Source of the DNA: Sulfurimonas sp. CG01_land_8_20_14_3_00_36_23
GTDB lineage: Bacteria; Campylobacterota; Campylobacteria; Campylobacterales; Sulfurimonadaceae
DNA: 39,954 bases
Direction of reading: 5' to 3'
Assembly (NCBI GenBank): GCA_002781365.1
Contig: PETN01000059.1
Span: 1-39,954 of the forward strand
Position 1 is the stretch's first letter; the number at the start of each line of letters is the position of its first letter. The notes beneath the pieces were generated by a model. That model was not told the DNA's origin and made no database searches. It saw only the letters and a list, made by a program, of their open reading frames with translations. Positions 24,623-32,685 of the stretch are shown one piece after another. The position numbers and the translations under genes were made by a program.

Positions 24623-25327
24623 TTATCTTGGAATTAATTCTATGGAGCCATTTTTTAAAATATACTCATACGCATTTTCTAAATCGTTAAAAAGTAAGTC
24701 AATTATACTTAAATATGGAACAAATCCCTGTTCATTCCAAAGCTGTCTATATTCATGGTATTTAAATTCATAAAGATAGACTTTGATATTGTGTTTATGA
24801 AATTTATCTAAATCCATATAGTCTAAACCGCCATGTCCAGAGATATACTCGTTCTCACCATTTTTCATAATCAAATCCAATACTAAATCGTCTTTTTTTG
24901 AACTAAGTTTAAATTCACTTGAATATCTGATTGTTGTTTTTGAACCCAACAACTCCAAAATCATGAGTAATAAATCGTTATTCAAGTCATGGAGCTTTGT
25001 ATATTTTTTTTGAGCAAAAAGCTCTTCTATTTTAGGAAAAACTTGTTCAAAATATTTTGATTTTGCATAATTCATTTGGATGGTTTTTAATATTTTATTG
25101 AGAGTGTTGCCATTTGAAATTTCTACTTCATTAATCAAGGTGTTTGATTTTGTAGAGACGGGGATTGTCAAGTAAATTTCCCCAATAGGTGTTTTTATGC
25201 TATTTCTGTTTTGAACTCCATTTTTTTGAAACTGCACATCATCCATAATAATAAAAATATCACTCTTTAGTATTTTATAAAAATATGGAAGCCATGGCAA
25301 AAACTGAGATTGATGGATGCTAATCAT
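24623..25327 (-). CDS. WbqC-like protein
   Basis: 234 residues. The start MISIHQSQFLPWLPYFYKIL, then FIIMDDVQFQKNGVQNRN, and a late WNEQGFVPYLSIIDLLFN match the WbqC family (PF08889) as I remember it. These proteins are found in O-antigen and surface-sugar clusters and have no settled biochemical role that I know of. It overlaps the aminotransferase upstream by 8 nt and lies 10 nt before legG, so it is embedded in the operon. Confidence 0.82.
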   Translation of the reverse strand: MISIHQSQFLPWLPYFYKILKSDIFIIMDDVQFQKNGVQNRNSIKTPIGEIYLTIPVSTKSNTLINEVEISNGNTLNKILKTIQMNYAKSKYFEQVFPKIEELFAQKKYTKLHDLNNDLLLMILELLGSKTTIRYSSEFKLSSKKDDLVLDLIMKNGENEYISGHGGLDYMDLDKFHKHNIKVYLYEFKYHEYRQLWNEQGFVPYLSIIDLLFNDLENAYEYILKNGSIELIPR

Positions 25328-26441
25328 TCAAAAGACTTTTGAGTGTATCTACTATAAAGTGAGCATCATCTTCAGTTATCAGCATGTGGATTGGCAAAGA
25401 GATGTGTGACTTACTTAGTTTTTCGGCATGTGGAAATATGAGCTTAGAGTTAAATAGTGGCTGTTTGTGTAGTAGTGGAGAGTAGGGTGCATCTACTTTT
25501 ATTCCTTTTGCATTCATTTTTTCTTGGATAGCATCTCTATTATACGCTTCATCTAAAAAGAGTAAAAAACGCCAATATGCGTGTCTGCTGTTTTTTGCAG
25601 GTTGTTGTATGCGGACTCTCTTTTGTTTGAGTAAATCACTTAACGCTTCAATGTAGATATGAGCGATTTTATTTCTGTGCGTTACAAACTCTTCTAATCT
25701 TTTAAGTTGGTATCTTCCTAGAAGCCCTTGTATTTCAGTTAAACGGTGATTGCTCCCTATGTTTATAAAAAGCTCACCTTTTTGAGTTGTGTCAATACCT
25801 CTATTTCTTAGACTTGCACAGGTATCATAATCTTTTTTATTGTTGAGGGTAATCATGCCACCTTCACCAGTCGTCATATTTTTTGTTGAGTAAAATGAAA
25901 AGCACCCAAAATCACCGATGTTACCTGCTTTTAAAGGACCAAAAGTAGCTCCATGGGCGTGAGCATCATCTTCGATGAGTGCTATGTTTTTACTCTTTAA
26001 ATACTCTTTTATCTCTAAAATATCAGGGCTAATCATCCCTGCAAAATGTACAATAATAACCGCTTTTGTTTTTTTGGTTATTACTTTTTTTAAGAATGCA
26101 AAGTCTAATAAAAAATTATCATCTACATCGCAAAAAACTATTTTTGCACCTGCTTTTAGTACGCTTGAGCCAGTAGCGATAAATGTCTGTACGGGAACTA
26201 CAACCTCATCTGTTGCAGATAGACGAAGTGTTGCGAGTGCTATTTCTAATGCAGCAGTACAAGAGTTTGTTGCAACTGCATACTCTGTTGCGCAGTATGT
26301 GGCAAACTCCTCTTCAAACTTTGCAACATTCTCTCCCATGGTAAGCATTTTATTTCCTTCAAGAATCTCCCTGACTTCGAGAAGTATCTCCTCTATATCT
26401 TCATTTGGAAAATAAGGAAACGCAGTATTAAAAACTTTCAT
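25320..26441 (-). CDS. DegT/DnrJ/EryC1/StrS sugar aminotransferase
   Basis: 373 residues. PLP-dependent fold with ATNSCTAALEIALATL, the aspartate in LIEDDAHAHGATF and the Schiff-base lysine in FYSTKNMTTGEGGMI. It is a second aminotransferase in addition to LegC, so the final glycan may carry an extra amino sugar or an aminated side group. It overlaps the SDR gene upstream by 14 nt. One exact copy and one variant of the WTCCACATGCC word lie near its 3' end. Confidence 0.9.
   Translation of the reverse strand: MKVFNTAFPYFPNEDIEEILLEVREILEGNKMLTMGENVAKFEEEFATYCATEYAVATNSCTAALEIALATLRLSATDEVVVPVQTFIATGSSVLKAGAKIVFCDVDDNFLLDFAFLKKVITKKTKAVIIVHFAGMISPDILEIKEYLKSKNIALIEDDAHAHGATFGPLKAGNIGDFGCFSFYSTKNMTTGEGGMITLNNKKDYDTCASLRNRGIDTTQKGELFINIGSNHRLTEIQGLLGRYQLKRLEEFVTHRNKIAHIYIEALSDLLKQKRVRIQQPAKNSRHAYWRFLLFLDEAYNRDAIQEKMNAKGIKVDAPYSPLLHKQPLFNSKLIFPHAEKLSKSHISLPIHMLITEDDAHFIVDTLKSLLND
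25381..25435 (-). repeat. TTCCACATGCC words at the 3' end of the DegT gene
   Basis: Exact complement GGCATGTGGAA at 25425-25435 (read Phe-Pro-His-Ala by the gene) and one-mismatch AGCATGTGGAT at 25381-25391 (read Ile-His-Met-Leu). The two use different reading frames. Confidence 0.75.
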
Positions 26442-27333
26442 TTTTCATATCCTCTACATATTTTTTTAAACCCTCTTCAATGCTTAAAGCTTTAAAATCT
26501 AACTCTTCTACGGCTTTAGAAATATCTATAAAGGCATCAAAATCAGAAGGAGGAAACTTATCAACTGGAACAATAGTTGAGTTACTGCCTGTGAGTTCAA
26601 TGAGCTTTTGGGTTATATCTTTAAGTGCAAGAGAATCTCTACTTCCAACCATGAAAATTTCGTGTTTGTTTAGATTTTCTGAGTTTTTATATACATTGAT
26701 GAGTGCCTCTACAGCACTCTCGACATAGATTAAATTTCTAAATCTTTCTCCCTTGCTGTAGAGTTCAATATCGCTGTTTTTTAAAGCGAGTTTATAAAGC
26801 GTTTCAACAATTCCGCCTCGGCTGTTGAGCCCAAAGATAGAAGGAAATCTAACTATATGCGTTTTTACATTTGAAGATGCAAACTCTATCTCAACTATTT
26901 TTTCTGCAATATATTTTGTTAAAGAGTAGTGGTTCGTAGGGTTCACACAAGAGTCCTGTGTAATGGTATTGCTCTTTTGTGATTTTGAAAAAACAGTGAT
27001 TGTCGAGGCAAAAATAAACTGCTCAATGTCTAGTTTTTTTGCAAGCTCTATTACATTTAGGGTTAATTGAACATTTGAATCATAAAAATCACTGTATGAA
27101 GGGTTGTTTGCTGGTTGTTTTGAAGCTAAATGAAAGAGCGTTTTTATTTTGTGTTGTTTTAGAATTTCACTCTCTAAAGAGTTTATAAATAGCAAATTTT
27201 CATCTCTTACTCTATCTAAAAAACCAAAATCTTTTCTATAAAAAACGATTACTTTTACCTTTGCTAAGAGTAGAGATTTTACTAAAGAACTCCCTAAAAA
27301 ACCTATTCCACCAAATACTAAAACAGATTTCAT
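26428..27333 (-). CDS. NAD-dependent epimerase/dehydratase (extended SDR)
   Basis: 301 residues. Rossmann motif VFGGIGFLGSSLVKSL, the serine strand FIFASTITVFS and catalytic YSLTK (YxxxK), then IVRFPSIFG. Members act on nucleotide sugars as epimerases, dehydratases or reductases; the exact reaction is unknown. The stop overlaps the DegT start by 14 nt, and the start overlaps the methyltransferase stop as ATGA. Confidence 0.88.
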   Translation of the reverse strand: MKSVLVFGGIGFLGSSLVKSLLLAKVKVIVFYRKDFGFLDRVRDENLLFINSLESEILKQHKIKTLFHLASKQPANNPSYSDFYDSNVQLTLNVIELAKKLDIEQFIFASTITVFSKSQKSNTITQDSCVNPTNHYSLTKYIAEKIVEIEFASSNVKTHIVRFPSIFGLNSRGGIVETLYKLALKNSDIELYSKGERFRNLIYVESAVEALINVYKNSENLNKHEIFMVGSRDSLALKDITQKLIELTGSNSTIVPVDKFPPSDFDAFIDISKAVEELDFKALSIEEGLKKYVEDMKNESF

Positions 27334-28037
27334 TTTTCTAGCACTATATAGTATCTGCTGTGTGCATATGTATCATTACACTCTTGTGTTGTATGGAGTT
27401 CACACCATTTGATTTTAAACTGTGTATCTTTGATGAATTCAGCTATTTTTTCTTTATCAAAGAAACTTTGTATTGTCCCTTGTTCGTGCGCTTCATCCAC
27501 TTCTATCTCTCCGTTAAACTTGCCACTCTCTTTGAGTGTGCTAAAAGATGCAGCAGACTCTGAGGAGATTAAACTCAGAAAAAAGTATCTTTTTGTTACT
27601 CTCTCTATCTCTTTGATGAGCTTTTTGGCAAGTTCAAAAGGGAGACTATCGAGGACAGCTTCACTGATTGTAAAATCAAAATAGTTATCTTCAAAAGGGA
27701 TATTTTCGCCATTGTAGGCTTGAAAATTGTTTTTTAAATCAAAGTTAAAATGACGGGCAAATTTTTTGGCTTCATTGATTGCGGTTTGAGAGATGTCAAT
27801 TCCATATCCTTCAATGTCAAATTCGTGGAGTAAAACGGTCATTCTTCCTATGCCACATCCAAAGTCCAAAGCTTTTAGTTTTTGCTTAGACTCTAGTAAA
27901 TCAACATACTCCATTAAAGAGATTTTCTTTTTTATAAATCTATTTAAAAACTTTACACTCTCCTCTTTTGGAAAATAGATGAAGTTTTCATTTCTTTTGT
28001 AGCTCTCTTCCCACTTCTCTTTTTTTATGTCAAACAC
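27330..28037 (-). CDS. Class I SAM-dependent methyltransferase
   Basis: 235 residues. Motif I is LKALDFGCGIGRMTVLL (about residues 53-69), followed by YGIDIS and later DFTISEAVLDSLPF. It lies inside the Leg operon, 3 nt after legI, so it probably methylates a sugar intermediate, such as an O- or N-methyl group on the nonulosonic acid. The acceptor is not visible in sequence. Confidence 0.88.
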   Translation of the reverse strand: MFDIKKEKWEESYKRNENFIYFPKEESVKFLNRFIKKKISLMEYVDLLESKQKLKALDFGCGIGRMTVLLHEFDIEGYGIDISQTAINEAKKFARHFNFDLKNNFQAYNGENIPFEDNYFDFTISEAVLDSLPFELAKKLIKEIERVTKRYFFLSLISSESAASFSTLKESGKFNGEIEVDEAHEQGTIQSFFDKEKIAEFIKDTQFKIKWCELHTTQECNDTYAHSRYYIVLEK

Positions 28038-28040
28038 GAT

Positions 28041-29057
28041 TTATCCTTTTTGTATTACTTCATCTTCTTGGTAATCTTGGTGCGCGATAGAACCGATAAC
28101 TTCATCCCATCGCATAGGGTCTATCCCACTTCCAGCTCTTTTGATAGCTAAATTCTCTTCTGTTAAAGCTTCGCCTTTTTTGATAGCTCTGCTTGCTACG
28201 ATGGACTTTCTAGCAATGGCTCTATTTGGCATTTCGCTTTTACTAGGTTTTTTTATCCCTGTGCCAAGGGCTTGTTCTATATTTTTTATGCTTTGAACCA
28301 TCGCTTTTAACTCTTGTGGATTTAAAGAGGCTTTATGGTCAGGTCCTTGCATGTTCTTATCTAAAGTAAAATGTTTTTCTATTACACGAGCCCCGAGAGC
28401 GACAGCAGCTATATCTACTTCTATACCAAGTGTATGGTCACTATAGCCATATGCTACATTAAAAGTTTTTCCGATTGTAACCATCGCTAAGAGATTGACA
28501 TCTTCCATTGGAGTCGGGTACATTGTATTTGCATGCAAAACTGTGATGTGAGAACGGTTTGTCCCTGATTCTATTAGAACATCTAGGGCATCTTCAATCT
28601 CACCCATATCTGCCATGCCCGTAGAGAGTATAACTTTTTTATTGAGTTTTCCAATGTGTCTGAGGTAGGGGAGGTTTGTGATCTCTCCGCTTGGAATTTT
28701 AAATATTTCAAGTCCAAGTTCAGTGAGCATATCAATACTGTCATGGTCAAATGGTGTGGAGAGAAACATAATTTTTTTCTCTTTGCAGTAGGCAATCAGC
28801 TTTTTATGCGTCTCAATATCGAGTTCAAGTTTTTTTATCATATCAAACTGAGATTCATTGGCATCTGTGGTGTTTTTTTGATAGTCGGCTTTTTTTGCAT
28901 CCTTTGAGATGACATTTTCAGTTTTAAAGGTTTGAAACTTAACAGCACTCGCACCTGCTTCTACAGCGACATCAATGAGCTTTTTTGCGATGTCGATAGA
29001 ACCGTTATGATTGACACCGGCTTCTGCAATAATAAAAACTTCATCTCTCTCAAACAT
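28041..29057 (-). CDS. legI: Legionaminate synthase (NeuB family)
   Basis: 338 residues: a TIM-barrel NeuB domain (about 1-245; FIIAEAGVNHNGS, AVKFQTF, FLSTPFD, FKIPSGEITN, LSTGMAD, YGYSDHT, IEKHFTLDKN, GPDHKASL) plus a C-terminal SAF domain (about 275-335; ARKSIVASRAIKKGE, KRAGSGIDP). It condenses a 6-carbon amino sugar with phosphoenolpyruvate. Paralogues make sialic (NeuB), pseudaminic (PseI) or legionaminic (LegI) acid; I choose LegI from the operon. It overlaps the acyltransferase upstream by 8 nt. Confidence 0.88.
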   Translation of the reverse strand: MFERDEVFIIAEAGVNHNGSIDIAKKLIDVAVEAGASAVKFQTFKTENVISKDAKKADYQKNTTDANESQFDMIKKLELDIETHKKLIAYCKEKKIMFLSTPFDHDSIDMLTELGLEIFKIPSGEITNLPYLRHIGKLNKKVILSTGMADMGEIEDALDVLIESGTNRSHITVLHANTMYPTPMEDVNLLAMVTIGKTFNVAYGYSDHTLGIEVDIAAVALGARVIEKHFTLDKNMQGPDHKASLNPQELKAMVQSIKNIEQALGTGIKKPSKSEMPNRAIARKSIVASRAIKKGEALTEENLAIKRAGSGIDPMRWDEVIGSIAHQDYQEDEVIQKG

Positions 29058-29595
29058 TCTTTACCCCTAATTTTTTTATGACTCTCGCTGGTACACCTGC
29101 TACTACACAGTAGGGAGGCACATCTTTTGTAACAATCGCTCCAGCTCCAACTACAGAATTATTCCCAACCGTAACACCAGGGAGGATAACACTGTTTGTA
29201 CCCAACCAAGAACCCTTTTGAATGGTCACTTTTTTAGCATTATAACCCTGTTTTTTAATCGCTACAGTTATATCGGCATAATTATGTGTTGCACTATAGA
29301 TAGTGACATTTGAACCGATGAGAACATCATCTTCTATAACTATTCCATTTTCAGGGTCATTGAGCAGTGCACTTAGAATGGTTCCTGGGGGTACGATAAC
29401 ATTTTCTCCGATGGAGATACTGTTAGTGCCATTGATTGTAACAAAGGGTCTGATTTCAGAATTTTTCCCTATTTTATAGAGCTTCTTTTTTTGAAACCAT
29501 ACTCTTGTTATTTTCATATAGAAGAGCCAGTGTGTAAGGTACATGTCTGCTCCTATTTTCGGATAAAAAAGGAAAAACATTAAACTTTTAAACAT
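29050..29595 (-). CDS. Hexapeptide-repeat O-/N-acyltransferase
   Basis: 181 residues, left-handed beta-helix type. Repeats include ISIGENVIVPPG, IVIEDDVLIGSNVTIYSATH and the closing GSWLGTNSVILPGVTVGNNSVVGAGAIVTKDVP, PYCVVAGVPARVIKKLG. The likely catalytic His is in SATHNY. A hydrophobic N-terminus (MFKSLMFFLFYP) may associate with the membrane. It is a second acetyl/acyl transferase besides LegH, so it could decorate the sugar or its precursor. It starts directly after the stop of the SDR gene. Confidence 0.9.
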   Translation of the reverse strand: MFKSLMFFLFYPKIGADMYLTHWLFYMKITRVWFQKKKLYKIGKNSEIRPFVTINGTNSISIGENVIVPPGTILSALLNDPENGIVIEDDVLIGSNVTIYSATHNYADITVAIKKQGYNAKKVTIQKGSWLGTNSVILPGVTVGNNSVVGAGAIVTKDVPPYCVVAGVPARVIKKLGVKNV

Positions 29596-30429
29596 TTATA
29601 TTTCCAAACTATTGAATTTGTCTACATTGATATAACATTTTGATTTGAGTCCCTCTGGTTTTAAAATAATCTCAGAATTTTGATTGCCAAATATATTGCG
29701 TACATACTCTGCAAACTCTTTATAAGAGAAGTTTTTGTCACCGATATTAAATACTCCCTCATGCTCATTTTTAATAAAAAAGAGAACTTTTTGTAGGAGC
29801 AAATCTTTGTGAATAAAATTACTCACTCTCTCGCCATTTCCATATACTGTAATCTTGTTACTCTCTAAAAGCTCTTTTTTCATAACGCTATAGAGCCTGT
29901 CCTCTCTCAAATCATCAGAAAATATCTGACTTATGCGCATATGAGTGATTTTTGTACTTGAGCTTTTGAGCATAGAATCCAAGATGTTTTCGCCGCAAAA
30001 TTTTGATAAGCCGTAGAGGACATCAGAATTTGGAGAGGGGTTTACTTGAGAGTTTTCACTATATTCGCCATCTTGATTTGGATAGAGAGCGATGGAGGAG
30101 AAATTGATAACTTTTTTGGCTTGTAGTTTTTCTGCTATTTGTACCAAATGTTCGTACATTCTGAGATTGTCATGCAGGAGTGTAAAATCTTTGACATTTT
30201 CTGAAGAGGCCATTTTTGACGCGGTATGCACAATGATATCAATGCAAAGGTTGGCATCTAAAAAGAGCCCAATATGGTGCGCATCCAATAAATTCATACA
30301 ATAAACATTTTCATGAACAGAATACTCTGAATCATTTCTTATCTCTAAAACATTGTAGTTTGCCTGTAATGTTTTAACTAAAGATTTACCCACATAGCCA
30401 TTTGCTCCCGTAACTAAAATATTTATCAT
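29596..30429 (-). CDS. NAD-dependent epimerase/reductase (SDR)
   Basis: 277 residues. Rossmann motif ILVTGANGYVGKSLVKTL, catalytic strand KVINFSSIALYP and YGLSK (YxxxK), then THMRISQIFSDD. It is slightly short for an extended SDR, which fits reductases of the RmlD type as well as epimerases. Its start overlaps the ATP-grasp stop as ATGA. Confidence 0.85.
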   Translation of the reverse strand: MINILVTGANGYVGKSLVKTLQANYNVLEIRNDSEYSVHENVYCMNLLDAHHIGLFLDANLCIDIIVHTASKMASSENVKDFTLLHDNLRMYEHLVQIAEKLQAKKVINFSSIALYPNQDGEYSENSQVNPSPNSDVLYGLSKFCGENILDSMLKSSSTKITHMRISQIFSDDLREDRLYSVMKKELLESNKITVYGNGERVSNFIHKDLLLQKVLFFIKNEHEGVFNIGDKNFSYKEFAEYVRNIFGNQNSEIILKPEGLKSKCYINVDKFNSLEI

Positions 30430-31412
30430 TTCTCTTCTACTAAAAATTCTTCAAAATATCTTTTTACAGTGCCTTCTTTGATTGTAAAACTGATTTCTTG
30501 TTTATTTAAGAGATACTCTAAAAGATACTCTATTTCATTAAAACCATAGAGTGACCTTATATAGGTTGTTCCCGAGTGTCTGGCATTGATTTCAAATATT
30601 TTTGGAATGCCGTTTGAGTCAAGTCTCAGTTGAAAGTTACAAACCCCAAACTGTCGAAGTTTTTTTGAAACATTTTCTATGTACTCTTTAATGATTGGCG
30701 GATAGTTGTGTTTCAAATAAGCTGTACTTGTATTGCCGTCTTTCAAATCTCTTCTGAGGACAATGCTCTCTTTGACTTCATCATCAAATGCAATGACACC
30801 GCAAGTATATTCATCCTCTTTTGTTCCGATGCACTCTTGAATCAGTGGATTTTTTATCTGTTTGATTCTCTCAAAGAGCTCTTTTTTGTCATTGACAAGA
30901 TAAACATCAACACTTCTAAATCCATTTCTTGGCTTGACAATAAGAGGAAAATCGATTTTTTTTGTTTGAAGCGCTTCTTCTATCTCATCTTCTAAAAATG
31001 TAGAAGGGTAAAAGAGGTTATTCTCTTTTAAAAATTGATATGTCCTATACTTGTCATCTGCAATTGAGATGATATTTTCATCGCTTACGACGACGATGCA
31101 AGAAGTTTTGTTTTGAATTTCTGTTTTGTACTTTGAAAAGAGATGGAGTTCAAAATCGACACCGATAAAGAGAATATCTATTTTTTCACTTTGTATGATT
31201 GATAGAATGCTGTGGAGCCAATCTTCTTCTTTAATATTTTTCTTTAGAATGTCTGGCAAGATGTGATTTTCATCTGTCCAGTAAGAGCCTATGGTGTTTT
31301 CAAAGTAATCCACACCTATCAATCTCTCATTTTTAAAAGAGGAGTTTTTAATAGATTTTATAATTGCTTGTCCAATTAACGAGCCAGTTCCAGTGACGCA
31401 AATTGTTGCCAT
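30426..31412 (-). CDS. ATP-grasp ligase (CarB-like)
   Basis: 328 residues. An N-terminal Rossmann-like pre-ATP-grasp domain (ICVTGTGSLIGQAIIKSI) is followed by an ATP-grasp fold: FPLIVKPRNG (nucleotide lysine), PLIQECIG, and the metal-binding KIFEINARHSGT. Such enzymes ligate a carboxylate to an amine or other nucleophile via an acyl phosphate. In a sugar operon this suggests amide-linked decoration, for example an amino-acid or carbamoyl-type substituent. That role is inference. It overlaps the PHP gene by one base and the SDR by four. Confidence 0.85.
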   Translation of the reverse strand: MATICVTGTGSLIGQAIIKSIKNSSFKNERLIGVDYFENTIGSYWTDENHILPDILKKNIKEEDWLHSILSIIQSEKIDILFIGVDFELHLFSKYKTEIQNKTSCIVVVSDENIISIADDKYRTYQFLKENNLFYPSTFLEDEIEEALQTKKIDFPLIVKPRNGFRSVDVYLVNDKKELFERIKQIKNPLIQECIGTKEDEYTCGVIAFDDEVKESIVLRRDLKDGNTSTAYLKHNYPPIIKEYIENVSKKLRQFGVCNFQLRLDSNGIPKIFEINARHSGTTYIRSLYGFNEIEYLLEYLLNKQEISFTIKEGTVKRYFEEFLVEEK

Positions 31413-32116
31413 TATATAGTTTCCTCTAAGGCTTTATTCCACATGCCCATTGTATCTGTGCTATGTGAGTCGGTTCCGATTGAGATGAAAGGGTTGTGTT
31501 TTTTTAAGAGTGGATAGAGCAACGCGATTTGATTGTTATGGTAGCGACCGTTTAAATCAAAGGCTATCTCATTTTTCACACAGCCAAGAATAATCTCTTC
31601 GTAAAAATGGGTAGGAAATTCTTCAAAGAAAGAAAGAGACATTCCTCCTGGATGTCCTAAAACATTAAAGCCACCTCTGTTGAGTGCAGCTAAGTTGAGT
31701 TCTAACTCCATCTCTTGGGCAATAGATCTCTTAAATTCTGATGCGTTATAGAGTTTTCTTCCAAAAGGGAATCTATGCACACTCACAATCGCAATATCAG
31801 CTGCCTTTGCTACCTCTTTTTGTACATCGATATTCCCAGAAAAATCTGCTACTTTTGCTTCAAAGCCAGAGTAGATATTGAGCTCTTGCTCAGCATTTAA
31901 AAAATCTATCTCTTTTTTATAATCGTCAAAATAGGTTGAACTGCTTCGAATATGGTCGGTTATGGCTATGGAGTGCAAGTCATGTTTTTTGGCACTTTGT
32001 ATAATCTCTGCAACACTGTTTTTCCCATCTGTCCATGTTGAGTGCAGATGAAAATCTACTTTAATGGAGTACGCATCAAGCGTGTTGAATTTTGGAAAAA
32101 AATCTATTGGTTTCAT
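31412..32116 (-). CDS. PHP-domain phosphoesterase
   Basis: 234 residues. PHP metal motifs: VDFHLHSTWTDG (H-x-H), AITDHI, IVSVHRF, NVLGHPGG and IGTDSHSTDTMG. It is a metal-dependent phosphoesterase of the histidinol-phosphatase/trehalase-like fold. I set the start at 32116 because it gives an ATGA overlap with the legH stop; the longer ORF start at 32149 would overlap by 37 nt. It may remove a phosphate from a sugar phosphate before or after the ATP-grasp step. One exact uptake-like word lies at 31437-31447. Confidence 0.85.
   Translation of the reverse strand: MKPIDFFPKFNTLDAYSIKVDFHLHSTWTDGKNSVAEIIQSAKKHDLHSIAITDHIRSSSTYFDDYKKEIDFLNAEQELNIYSGFEAKVADFSGNIDVQKEVAKAADIAIVSVHRFPFGRKLYNASEFKRSIAQEMELELNLAALNRGGFNVLGHPGGMSLSFFEEFPTHFYEEIILGCVKNEIAFDLNGRYHNNQIALLYPLLKKHNPFISIGTDSHSTDTMGMWNKALEETI
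31437..31447 (+). repeat. TTCCACATGCC word at the 3' end of the PHP gene
   Basis: Exact copy; the gene reads the complement as Gly-Met-Trp-Asn, a frame not used by most other copies. Confidence 0.8.
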
Positions 32117-32685
32117 TTCACTAAACTTCCAGCTTTTATAAATCCACATGCCGTGCTATACTCTTTTATGATAGCTCCACTCCCAAAAAAAGTGTTTGCT
32201 TTTATGAGTGCTCCGCCATTAATGATGGCGGATGTAGAGATGTGAACATTCTCCTCAACAACGACATCGTGTTCTATGAGCGCCTTGGAATTGATGATAC
32301 AGTTTTTTCCTATCTTGGCATGTGGATTTAAAAGTGCGTGATGCATGACTATTGTGCCCTCATCGACAAAAGCATGTTTGGATACATACGCTAAAGGAGA
32401 GATAATGCTTGGCATGTGGAAACCTAACGTTTTTAAAAGATTGAAAAGTTTTATTCTTGTTTCATTGGACTTGATATGACCGACCGTGATGATGGCATGT
32501 GGATATTTTGTTTGTAAATCTTTTAAATCCTCATCGCATCCTATGATTTTATAGTCTAAAACGCTCTCCCCGATAAGCTCTTTTTTATCAATAATTCCGA
32601 CAATCTTATACTTTGCTTCTTGTTCTATGACATCGATAACAGATTTGCAGTGACCGCCACCGCCAATGAGTAAAATCTCTTTCAT
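32113..32685 (-). CDS. legH: LegH/PglD/NeuD-type sugar N-acetyltransferase
   Basis: 190 residues. An N-terminal Rossmann-like domain (EILLIGGGGHCKSVIDVI, KIVGIID) and a left-handed beta-helix (MHHALLNPHAKIGKNCIINSKALIEHD) are the PglD/NeuD layout, with the conserved HD catalytic pair in IEHDV. In Leg synthesis this step acetylates the C4 amino group after LegC. The neighbours directly upstream are legC and the dehydratase, so the order supports it. Short overlaps on both sides (4 nt each). It holds four WTCCACATGCC words in 363 bp. Confidence 0.88.
   Translation of the reverse strand: MKEILLIGGGGHCKSVIDVIEQEAKYKIVGIIDKKELIGESVLDYKIIGCDEDLKDLQTKYPHAIITVGHIKSNETRIKLFNLLKTLGFHMPSIISPLAYVSKHAFVDEGTIVMHHALLNPHAKIGKNCIINSKALIEHDVVVEENVHISTSAIINGGALIKANTFFGSGAIIKEYSTACGFIKAGSLVK
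32142..32504. repeat. Four WTCCACATGCC words inside legH
   Basis: ATCCACATGCC at 32142-32152 (plus), and complements at 32317-32327, 32411-32421 and 32494-32504. The gene reads them as Ala-Cys-Gly-Phe, Pro-His-Ala-Lys, Phe-His-Met-Pro and Pro-His-Ala-Ile, so three reading frames are represented. Confidence 0.85.
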
